From contig JAPVLO010000278.1 in assembly GCA_027257055.1 (NCBI GenBank), positions 558,001 through 622,000 on the forward strand: a DNA stretch of 64,000 nucleotides, given 5' to 3'. Under the pieces are notes generated by a model. That model searched no databases and was not told the DNA's origin. It was given only the letters and a program-made list of their open reading frames with translations. The stretch's first letter is position 1, and the number at the start of each line of letters is the position of its first letter. The DNA comes from Cephalopachus bancanus. Taxonomy: Eukaryota; Chordata; Mammalia; Primates; Tarsiidae. Below, one piece after another: positions 56,901 through 64,000 of the stretch. A program made the position numbers and the translations under genes.

Positions 56901-59900
56901 TTATGAGACATAAGAACATATCAATAATAGACAGAGATGCTAAATGACAGTAGTAAAAAACAGATGGACACAGTGGCTCATGTCTACAATCCCAGCAATT
57001 TAGGAGGCTCTGACACAAGAGAATAGCTTGAGGCCAAGAGTTTGAGACCAGCCTGAGCAACATAGCAAGATCCCATCTAGAAAAAAATAAAAACAATTTC
57101 TGGGCATGGTAGCATGCACCTTAATCCCAGCTACTCAAGAGGCCGAGGCAAGAGAATTGCTTGAGCCCAGGAGTTCAAGGCTGCAGTGAACTATCACACA
57201 CACCCCTTCACTCCAGTCTGGGCAACACAGGTAGACCCCTTCTCAAAAAAGAAAGAGGGAGTGGAGAGGCAGGGTGAGAGAGGAAGGGAAGGCAGCATGC
57301 ATAAGAATATAAATATATTATAAATAATTCATATGCAAGAATTCAGAAGTTCACAGTGTGTCATAAAGAATTAGTATTAGTTAAAAGTTAGATTTAATGT
57401 ATTACATCAACTAAGACTTAAGTACCTGGGTATTTCCGTTTAAAAGAAGTCACACCCAAATATTCACTGACTTGTTCTTGAAGCATATAGTATTCTCCTG
57501 TTTCATCAGGTGGCCATTTGTACTCTATCAAATTTTCTGCTGGATAGTAACTAAAGCTAAACACAGAAATATACATTATGCTTTAAAAGTGGCTTTTATA
57601 AAATTTAATCACTTTTATTTTGTAGATTATTTTGAAAACTATTTTAAGTATTTCAATTATGTGTCTACTATGACGTGATTTCATATGTATCAAAGAATTT
57701 TATAAAACAGAAGGAAGAGAAATAATCATGGAATATCAAATCAAAAAAGTACATTGAAAATAACATTTTCTATGTACCACAAAAAAACAAAACAAAACAA
57801 GAATTCCAACTGCTAGAACAAAGGCATCTTTCAGCTTAAGAGACTTATTAGGCCAAAGCAAGGTGATGTTAACAGTTGTGAATTCTTTCTCTTTGGCTTA
57901 ACATGTATAGCCAGTATGGCACCCACCCAGAGTATGTAGTATTCAACTTCTGTCTCTTGTCTGCTCGTCAGTGAGTTATAAACAGCTAAGAAAATAGAAC
58001 TCTAAAAACCCATTTCTCAATGAATTAGACTTACTATAAACAATAATTATTTGTTCTCATGTACTCCACAAACCCAGAAGCAAAGACTGAGCCTAGTTTG
58101 AAGATACCAGTGTACTGCAGTCAACTTCCATCCTGAGTAGCAGAGTACAGATTTCTGGATCTGGGCCAATTCAACCTCTAAATTAGACATAGGAAAGTGA
58201 CACTATTTTATTCATCTATCAATTTAGTTTTAAAAAGTAACTTACAAAAAGAATAGTGTTCTCTAAAAAGGTGCTGGAAAACTGCACAGTCACATATAAA
58301 AGCATGAAACTGAACCTTTACCTCATATCACAGCTCAAAATGAATCAATAACCTAAATAAAAGCACTAACTAGAAAACTGTTAGAAACATAGAAATCTTT
58401 ATGACCTTGAATTTAACAATGAATTCTTAGATTTAACACCAAACACACAAGCAACAAAAGGAAAAAAAGATCAAGAATTTGGACTTTATCAAAATTAAAA
58501 ATTGTATATCAAAGGACACTATCAAAAAAGTGAAAAAACAACCCATGGGATAGGAGAAAATATGTGTAAATCATGTAGCTGAAAAAGGATTAACATCTAC
58601 AACATATAAAGAACACCTACAACTCAACAACAACAAAAAAGAATTTGAATAGACATGCCACCAAAGAAGACATACAAATGGCTGATAAACAGATGAAAAG
58701 ACGTTTAACACCACTAGTCATTATGGAAATGCAAAGCAAAAACCACCAGAAAACATCATTTCACACATTGTAGGATAACTATTACTTTTAAAAAATAGAG
58801 GCTAGGTGTGGTGGCTCAAGCCTGTAATCCCAGCACTTTGGGAGGCCAAGGTGAGCAGATTGCCTGAGCCCATGAATTCGAGAACAAGCTGGGTAACTTG
58901 TTGAGACCTCGTCTTTACAATAAATCAAAAAAATAGCTGGGCGTGGTAGCACGTGCCTATAGTTCTGGCTACTTGGAAGGCTAGATAGAAGAAACACCTG
59001 AGCCCAGCAGGTTGACGCAAGGGTGGCCGTGAGCTTGCTACTGCACTCCAATCTGGGAGACAAAGTGAGATTCCAACTCAAAACAAACAAACAAACAAAC
59101 AAAAAGAAAACAACAAATTGGCAAGGATGTGAAGAAATTGGAAACTGCATTGTTGGTGGGAATGTTAAATTGGTACAGAATTTCATTGGAATGAAAATGG
59201 TTTGGCAGTTCCTTAAAAAGCTAAATACAGAATTGCGACACGATCCAGCTATTCCACTCCTCGATATACACCTTAAAAAAATGGAACATAGGAACTCTGA
59301 ACACCAATGTTCACCGCCACATTATGCACCTTAGCCAAAAGGTAGGAACCCAAATGTCCATCTACATATGACTGATAAACAAAATGTAACATATAAATAC
59401 ACTTTAATATTATTCAGCCTTAAAAACAATGAAATTGTGACATATGCTAATGGATGAACCTTGAAGACAGTATGCTAAGTGAAATAAGCCAGACACAAAA
59501 GGACAAAGGACAAACACCGAACGGTTCCTTTTAATTGGAATACCCAGAGCAGTCAAACTCATGGAAACAGAAGGTAGAAAGGTGGTTGCAAGGGGCTGGG
59601 GCAGAGGGGAAAACACAGCTACTCCTTAATAGTTATAAAGTTTCTTTGGGATAGTGAGAAGTTTTAGAAATGGATGGTAGTGATGGCTATGGCTGTACAA
59701 CATTGTGAATGTAATTGATGCCAATGAAATGAATACTTAAAAATAGTTCAAATGTAGGTTGCTAAAAAGGATTTGGGGTTAACTCAGACTTTAAGCCAAA
59801 TAACCATTTAACACTAGTATATGTTAAATGGGGTATTTTTCTGTATTTGTATGTTTCACTATAATAAGGGAACTGAGGATAACATGCATTGAGAATATTT

Positions 59901-62690
59901 TCAAAAATAATCAGTTGACTCAAATTTTATTTCTTGGTCTTTTGCTGTTTAAAAGATGATTTTGAGAGATTTGTACTGTTGGTATTAAGTAGTGTATGGA
60001 CCAATATTGCCTGTAATAAAGATTTTATATATTAAAAACAATAATTAAAATGGTAAATTTTATGTATTTATGTATTTTGCTATGATAAAGTTATATTTAA
60101 TTCTACCTAGTAGCAAATCCAATTTTGGTGTCACATTATAAAACAGGAAGAAAATATTCTACAATTTTTAGTAACTGCTTTTGCCAGGGCTGGGGGGGTG
60201 GGGTAAGAGGATGTTAATGCACACAAGAGAAACTCATCACAAAAAATGTTATCAAGCAGTAAAATAGTATAGTACCCAAGATCCTGACTTGAAGTTTCAC
60301 AACTCCTGGAGCTATCTCCTGAGCCCATTCGCCTCCTTTTGGATGGTTGGGTCCCATCATTTGAATTATCCTCATTATCATCCTATACATTTAAAAGGTT
60401 CAAAAATAATAATTAGAGAAAGAATAAGCGAACAAGTAATAAACAAAGAAAGAACAGTCATGTGTCTTACCAGACTTGCAAAAAGTTTCAACAAGTTAAA
60501 GGCTGTCTAAGGACAACTAGTTATATAAATGTTAACTTCCTATTATAATTAAAAGGGACCAAGAACTTGGCATGAGCAAGACCTGGAACAAAATTAAAAA
60601 CTGATCTTCAATTGAAGAAAATTCTCAACCTGTAAATCTAAATCTGCTTTCACTTTCTTGCCAACTGAGGTTAAAATGCTTTCTGCTTTTAATAAATATA
60701 TAAAACATCTGCATCAATCTAAAACTAAAGCAAATTCTCCTACTCAAGCTGGGGGGGAAATGTATGGATTATTTAACAGTGTTTAATTCAGTTTGGAGCC
60801 AGTTCACAGGACTATTCTAATTGCCTACTTTACATATGTATATTCCTGTGAAAAAGGAACACACCAGGACTAAAAACAGGTTACCAGCCCTAACTATTCA
60901 TCTTTCTTCTTACATTGCAGAAATTTAGCAAAAATATACCCTGAGAAAGGTCAACAATCTATAGCATAGCAACACATACACCCCTCAAAAAGAGGCATAG
61001 ATGTACTTTTTTTTTTTTTTGAGTTGGAGTCTCACTCTGTCGTCCAGACTGGAGTGCAGTGGCACATTCACGGCTACCTCAGCCTCGACCTGCTAGGCTT
61101 AGGTGATCCTTCCACCTCAGTCTTCCAAGTAGCAGGGACTACAGGCGTGCACCACCATGCCCGTCTAATTTTTTGATTTATTGTAGACATGGGGTCTTGT
61201 CAAGTTGCCCAGGCTAGTCTCGAACCCGTGGGCTCCGGCAATACTCTCACCTCAGCCTCCCAAAGTGCTGGGATTATAGGTGTGAGCCACCGCACCCTAT
61301 TTTTAATGCAAATCATTGTATGGCAAAAATATAAGGGTTATAAATTTGAATATCCACTAAAAAAAAGTATAAGATGTTAAGAAATGGACTTATTTATGTA
61401 TTAGCTGAGGCTTAAGGTATACAAATCAATTTTTTTAAAATTAAAGTCATGTTAAAGTCTCAAATATCTCCAGCTCCTAAGCGTTTACTCATTCTTTTCC
61501 AAGTAGTAAAACACACAAAATACTGTTTTTCAGTCCTTATAAAATAAGCATTTAATTACACAGCTCTGCCTATTCCTATTGAGACTAGCAACTAGGTAAG
61601 AACTGGAGAAAGGTTTAAAAAGTTTAAAACCATTTCCCAAAATTGTACTACCACAAAGGCAGCATTTCCTATTCAGTAAGTCAGACATAGCTCACGCAAG
61701 TATCTTCTCTACTATCTTACTAGCCTATGAGCATTTTAAGGACTTGTGTCCTTAAATTTGTTTAAATGTTTCCTTTCATTGGCTTAAAAATCGAGACCTC
61801 CTAAAATATACAAAAGTAGCTCAGCCTGTCATCCCAGCACTTTGGGAGGCGGAGGCGAGAGTTGTGCCTGAGTCCAGGGGTTCGAGAACAGCCCGGGTAA
61901 CTGGGCGAGACATCGTTTCTACAATAACTTTTTTTTTTTAAAGCCAGCGTGGTAGCGCACGCCTTGTAGTTCCAGCAACTTGGAGGGCTGCAGCGGCCGT
62001 GACCGTATCCACACAAAAATAAAGAGCTACAACGGAAAGTCCTCGAAAGCTGAGCCCACAATCTCTCGAAGTGCTTTTAACTCTGCTACGGTCAACTCCA
62101 GACCAAAGCGAGATCCGGGAAGTGTCCGCAGGCCTCGGCCTAGACAGCGGGTACAGCGGTCGCGACCCCGAGGGCCCTGAGGAGTCCCAGGTGGCGGCCG
62201 CCCCCGCGCGCCGCTAGGCCCCCGGGCTCCGGGCTGGGCCCGCAGGTGCCGGACGCGCGACACGCGCCGGGAGCCCAGCCCGCCGACTCCAGCCGGAGGG
62301 CTGGAAGGGCCGCTCCGCCGGGGCCGCGGCTCCCTCGAGGCGGCGGTGCCACGCCGGTGCCCGCCTCCGAGGGCGGCCCGAAGCCGCCGGGCTCCCGAGC
62401 GTCCCCGGGGCCCTCCGTGGGGACAGCCGGTGCCTTCCCGGCCCCGGACTCCACGCGGCGGCGCCGCGAACTTCGACGGCGCGTCCCGCACTTGTTGCTC
62501 GGCGCGCCGGGCCCCCTCCGTCCCGTCCGCCCCCCCATCCCGAGCCGCCGAGCCGCCGGCCGCGCCGGGCCCAGGCGGAGTCGCCGCCGCTCCTCACCTT
62601 CGGGGACTGTTCTCCGGGAGTGGCCGGATCGCTGTCGCACGGCCGCGGGGACAGCGCCGCCCCGGGCCCGGCCGCCGCCGCCGCCGCCAT
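43636..62690 (-). CDS. PHF10: PHF10 (BAF45A), PHD finger subunit of the PBAF chromatin remodeller, complete, 12 coding exons
   Basis: Twelve exons with consensus splice sites sum to 1503 nt, 500 residues plus stop; the human protein is 498, the difference being two extra alanines near the start. Layout: alanine-rich N-terminus (1-16), acidic/Ser-rich segment and KRRR basic patch (32-66), the SAY domain specific to BAF45A (about 85-295), an acidic DSDGDSDD stretch and Ser-rich linker (about 297-373), then tandem PHD fingers (about 381-438 and 437-482) with their Cys/His ligands intact. It ends KNSKEG. As known for the family, PHF10 is a PBAF subunit acting in the nucleus to bind modified histones and promote proliferation genes. 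All exons are intact and phases match. It converges tail-to-tail on C6orf120. Confidence 0.98.
44706..44894 (-). CDS. PHF10: PHF10 coding exon 11 (PHD1 end and most of PHD2)
   Basis: Acceptor aatttag and donor CATCAG|gtaaag. Encodes [33 protein letters not shown] and [20 protein letters not shown]; zinc-ligand Cys/His residues are all present. Confidence 0.97.
45178..45286 (-). CDS. PHF10: PHF10 coding exon 10 (PHD1, first half)
   Basis: Acceptor cttccag and donor TAGTG|gtaagt. Encodes [20 protein letters not shown] and [13 protein letters not shown], supplying the first zinc ligands of PHD finger 1. Confidence 0.97.
46207..46267. repeat. (GT)n microsatellite, about 30 units
   Basis: Nearly pure dinucleotide run in a PHF10 intron. 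Confidence 0.95.
47898..47938. repeat. (TA)n microsatellite, about 20 units
   Basis: Pure alternating AT run in a PHF10 intron. Confidence 0.95.
49721..49876 (-). CDS. PHF10: PHF10 coding exon 9 (Ser-rich linker; possible short-isoform end)
   Basis: Acceptor ctccag and donor TACAAG|gtagaa. Exactly 52 codons from [20 protein letters not shown] to SVPGYK. Reading through the donor adds only six residues (VEEKSP) before a stop. Confidence 0.97.
49877..50452. other. PHF10 intron, nothing recognised before the Alu
   Basis: A/T-rich unique sequence. Confidence 0.45.
50453..50745 (+). repeat. Alu, young lineage-specific type (near consensus)
   Basis: One of the least diverged copies; ends in (ataa)n. 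Confidence 0.94.
51155..51452 (+). repeat. Alu, intermediate type
   Basis: Duplication aaatactgcaa flanks it; small deletion in the left monomer. Confidence 0.9.
51866..52027 (+). repeat. Alu right monomer (FRAM-like)
   Basis: Only the right-monomer sequence is present, with an A-rich tail. Confidence 0.78.
52066..52206 (+). repeat. Alu left monomer (FLAM-like)
   Basis: Only the left monomer, ending in an A-rich tail. Confidence 0.78.
52207..53718. other. PHF10 introns around coding exon 8, nothing else recognised
   Basis: Unique A/T-rich intronic DNA flanking the exon at 52786-52939. Confidence 0.45.
52786..52939 (-). CDS. PHF10: PHF10 coding exon 8
   Basis: Acceptor cctttag and donor ACTTCG|gtaaga. 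154 nt encoding [20 protein letters not shown], then the acidic [17 protein letters not shown] stretch. Confidence 0.97.
53719..53828 (-). CDS. PHF10: PHF10 coding exon 7
   Basis: Acceptor aatttag and donor AAGAG|gtattt. 110 nt encoding [20 protein letters not shown] to GQFQEYYK. Confidence 0.97.
54070..54235 (+). repeat. MIR SINE
   Basis: Classic order of blocks: gggcagcttatacaacctct, ctgtaactcaatttcttcat, ctatgaaatagaaataac, then ggttattgtaagaattaatg. Confidence 0.8.
54446..54595 (-). CDS. PHF10: PHF10 coding exon 6
   Basis: Acceptor atttcag and donor ACGCAC|gtagga. Exactly 50 codons, a charged helical stretch from [20 protein letters not shown] to YFDLQTH. Confidence 0.97.
54695..54828 (-). 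CDS. PHF10: PHF10 coding exon 5
   Basis: Acceptor aaaatag and donor TATTCT|gtaagt. 134 nt encoding [20 protein letters not shown] and on to DHYKEYS. Confidence 0.97.
54829..55491. other. PHF10 intron, nothing recognised
   Basis: A/T-rich, no repeat assigned. Confidence 0.45.
55492..55662 (-). repeat. Old Alu monomer
   Basis: Diverged single unit (tattgcccaggcttggagta; gtggctgggactataggcat). Confidence 0.7.
55683..55974 (+). repeat. Alu, lineage-specific type
   Basis: Complete dimer; duplication aaaaaatagtatac on both sides. Confidence 0.93.
56022..56376. mobile_element. Tigger-like DNA transposon fragment
   Basis: Text such as cagatggtccttggcttacg, taagtcgaaaatgcatttaa and ttgggcaaagtcatctcaca is characteristic of an old Tigger-derived mammalian repeat. 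Both ends eroded. Confidence 0.65.
56538..56621 (-). CDS. PHF10: PHF10 coding exon 4
   Basis: The acceptor after a T-rich tract (tttggag|ATTTAG) gives the expected Asp-Leu-Glu junction. An alternative AG six bases in would end the exon at 56615 and drop Asp-Leu. Donor CTCTAG|gtaata. Encodes [20 protein letters not shown] and ITETQCTL. Confidence 0.95.
56963..57255 (+). repeat. AluJ-like, diverged
   Basis: Complete but worn; head lost its CpGs (cagatggacacagtggctca). Confidence 0.85.
57426..57556 (-). CDS. PHF10: PHF10 coding exon 3 (start of SAY domain)
   Basis: Acceptor gtttag at 57557-57558, with a second AG six bases further in (would end the exon at 57550 and remove Phe-Ser in frame). 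Donor ACCCAG|gtactt. Encodes [20 protein letters not shown] to KRKYP. Confidence 0.96.
57557..58259. other. PHF10 intron, nothing recognised
   Basis: Unique A/T-rich DNA up to the old L1. Confidence 0.45.
58260..59720 (+). mobile_element. Old L1 3' region split by an Alu
   Basis: ORF2-end text at 58280-58795 and 59100-59700 (attggcaaggatgtgaagaa; taagtgaaataagccagaca), interrupted by the Alu at 58800-59101. Confidence 0.75.
58800..59101 (+). repeat. Alu, intermediate type
   Basis: Complete dimer ending in (AAAC)n; sits in an old L1. Confidence 0.92.
60276..60382 (-). CDS. PHF10: PHF10 coding exon 2
   Basis: Acceptor atgtatag and donor CTTGG|gtacta. 107 nt encoding [20 protein letters not shown] and the Ser-rich [15 protein letters not shown]. 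Confidence 0.97.
60383..61007. other. PHF10 first intron, nothing recognised
   Basis: Unique A/T-rich DNA. The same holds for 61302-61811. Confidence 0.45.
61008..61301 (-). repeat. Alu, intermediate type
   Basis: Complete dimer with a poly(T) head in a PHF10 intron. Confidence 0.92.
61812..62006 (+). repeat. Alu, partial, at the edge of the PHF10 CpG island
   Basis: Starts gtagctcagcctgtcatccc and breaks off in the right monomer (ggagggctgcagcggccgtg) where the island begins. Confidence 0.82.
62598..62690 (-). CDS. PHF10: PHF10 coding exon 1 (start codon)
   Basis: ATG at 62690 and donor CCGAAG|gtgagg. 31 codons, [20 protein letters not shown] then ...EQSPK. The start context is modest (C at -3, G at +4). 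The (GCC)n run here encodes the alanines and continues as CGG repeats upstream. Confidence 0.96.
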
Positions 62691-62712
62691 CAGCCCGAGC
62701 GCCCCGCGCCGG

Positions 62713-62781
62713 CGCCGCCGCCGCCGCCGCCGCCTCGTCCCGGCCGCCGCCGCCGCCGCCGCCGCCGCCGCAGCCGCCGCG
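62713..62781. repeat. (CGG)n / (GCC)n trinucleotide runs in the PHF10 leader
   Basis: Two near-perfect runs of about 7 and 10 units are separated by a short interruption (tcgtcccg), 20-90 bp upstream of the PHF10 ATG. Confidence 0.85.
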
Positions 62782-63720
62782 CGGGCCGCCCGCCGCCCGG
62801 CCCCGCCCCCTCCGCCCGCCCGCCCGGGGGCCGGCCCCTGCCGCCGCGCGCCCCGCGGCCCGCCAGCGCCGCCACCGCCATGGCCGCCAGCGCGAGCGCC
62901 CGGCCCGGCCGGCGCGGGCTGCAGCCCGGATGGAGGCCGCGCGGCTGCGGCGCCCCTCACGGCAGCCCGCCTGTCGCGCCGCGACCCGCCGCGGCCCGCG
63001 GCCCGCCGCCCCGCGCGCCCGCCGCCCTTCAGACCCGCGGCCGCCGGCCCCGCCGCGCCGGCCCAGCGCCGGCCCCGCGCTCCCCGCAGCCCGCGGCGCC
63101 TGCGGCCGGCGTTGTCCCCGGTCCGCGGCGCGCCCCACCTCCCGCCCGCCCCCGGCCCGCCCCGGCCCGGCTCGCCGCCACTTGGCGCGCTCGCAGCCGC
63201 CCCCTCCCCGCGGCCCCCGGCCCGGCCCCTCCACACGTCAGCTCCCTCCCACCGCTCCCCGCGGCTCTCGCCCCGCCCCGCCCCGCCCGGGGGTCGCCTT
63301 CACCGCCCGGCCTCGCCCCCCGGCCCCGGGCGGCCGCCCGCCTTTGTTCCCTGGCCGCTCTGCGCCGAGACTGCGGGAGACCCCCGGGACCCCGGGACGC
63401 GGATCTCGGGATGCCCCGCGGCCCGGGAGGGGCGTCCCCGCCCGGAGCGCGTGGAGCCGGGCGACCGGGGCGGCGCGCGTGCGCAGCGGGCCAGGGCGAG
63501 GGTCGCGGCCCCGCCGAGGGCGCGCCGGCTTGAGGCAGCGGGAGCACTGGCGGGTGCTGGCCCGCAGATTCGGAGCGACCGTTCCCAGGGTCTCCTCACC
63601 CGGGCGGCCTCGGCCGGGGGCTCGGGGCGGAGTCTGCGTGTGCGGGCCCCCGCGCGACGCTCCTCGGGGACGACCGCTGGACCTGGAAGCCGCTGGCCAC
63701 GATGGGCCCAGCGGGGTACG

Positions 63721-64000
63721 ACGCCGGCAAGATGGAGTCACGAGGCTCACACGCTCCAGGATGGGCGCTCGGGGCCGCACCACATTGGTACCGAGCCTCG
63801 TGGCCGAGGATGATGGTTTCGAAAGAAGAATGCAGGCCTGCTTTCTCTTTTAAAACCCTTGTCTGCCCTGTCCTGGGTCACCGCAGTTCACCTGGCACCG
63901 AATTCCTCATCGCGGTGTCCCCTCCCAATGATTATCCCACAAAGGGATTCCAAGTCCGCAGATGCTGATGATTCCGTCTTCCAGTGTGTAAGGCAAAGCA
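63721..64000. other. Right flank, upstream of PHF10
   Basis: GC content falls. A CAAGATGG (YY1-like) motif is at 63728-63735. No exon or repeat was recognised. Confidence 0.4.

Larger units (their letters stand above)
62000..63720 (-). promoter_or_regulatory. PHF10: PHF10 CpG island, promoter and 5' leader
   Basis: Extremely GC/CpG-rich block around PHF10 exon 1, with many GC boxes and no TATA box. The leader contains two CGG runs (as GCC on the plus strand, 62713-62733 and 62743-62771). An upstream ATG at 62881 opens a 63-codon frame ending on the PHF10 start. Very long open frames on both strands here reflect composition. The transcription start cannot be fixed from sequence. Confidence 0.85.

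Noticed and set aside
62246..63853. 535-codon plus-strand open frame and several 170-400-codon frames on both strands in the PHF10 CpG island
   Set aside because: GC-rich DNA lacks stop codons in all frames; the translations are Pro/Arg/Ala low complexity with no domain, and only the 31 codons of PHF10 exon 1 fit a real gene.

Overview
Species and locus. This is primate nuclear DNA carrying three conserved neighbouring genes of human 6q27. From left to right they are WDR27 (minus strand, 5' half only), C6orf120 (plus strand, complete) and PHF10 (minus strand, complete). The repeats suggest a haplorhine that is not an anthropoid, most likely a tarsier. There are AluJ-like dimers and a large, much younger Alu group with its own diagnostic sequence. 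I see no typical AluS/AluY copies and none of the usual lemur/galago Alu right-monomer signature. Young-looking hAT and mariner DNA transposons also argue against a monkey or ape. The species call is inference.

Layout. Positions 1-33.9 kb hold twelve WDR27 coding exons, which join in frame into the first ~433 codons of a WD40 protein. The introns are packed with Alus, L1s, minisatellites, a solo ERV1-type LTR, a hAT element and two mariner remnants. The first WDR27 intron (33.9-41.6 kb) holds a ~43-bp minisatellite and more Alus. A CpG island at 40.4-42.3 kb is a head-to-head promoter for WDR27 and C6orf120. It contains two short-unit tandem arrays, one repeating TGACG-type sites and one repeating CTTCCGG (ETS-type) sites. 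C6orf120 (185 codons, single coding exon) follows and converges tail-to-tail with PHF10 at about 43.5 kb.

PHF10 runs leftwards from a second CpG island (62.0-63.7 kb) to a poly(A) signal at 43.56 kb. All twelve coding exons were delimited by splice sites and reading phase. They sum to 1503 nt, i.e. 500 residues, and all exons look intact.

Mobile DNA. The densest block is 18.6-33.5 kb, several L1 elements in the WDR27 sense-opposite orientation and used as Alu landing sites. One L1 (21-29 kb) carries five Alu integrations (four inside its ORFs, one in its 3' part) plus a nested Alu pair in its 5' region. It also has an exact 51-bp internal duplication from its own RT region. A second L1 carries a displaced RT-region block.

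How the genes relate. PHF10 encodes a PBAF chromatin-remodelling subunit, C6orf120 a small secreted protein and WDR27 a WD40 scaffold. They share promoters and ends rather than a pathway.
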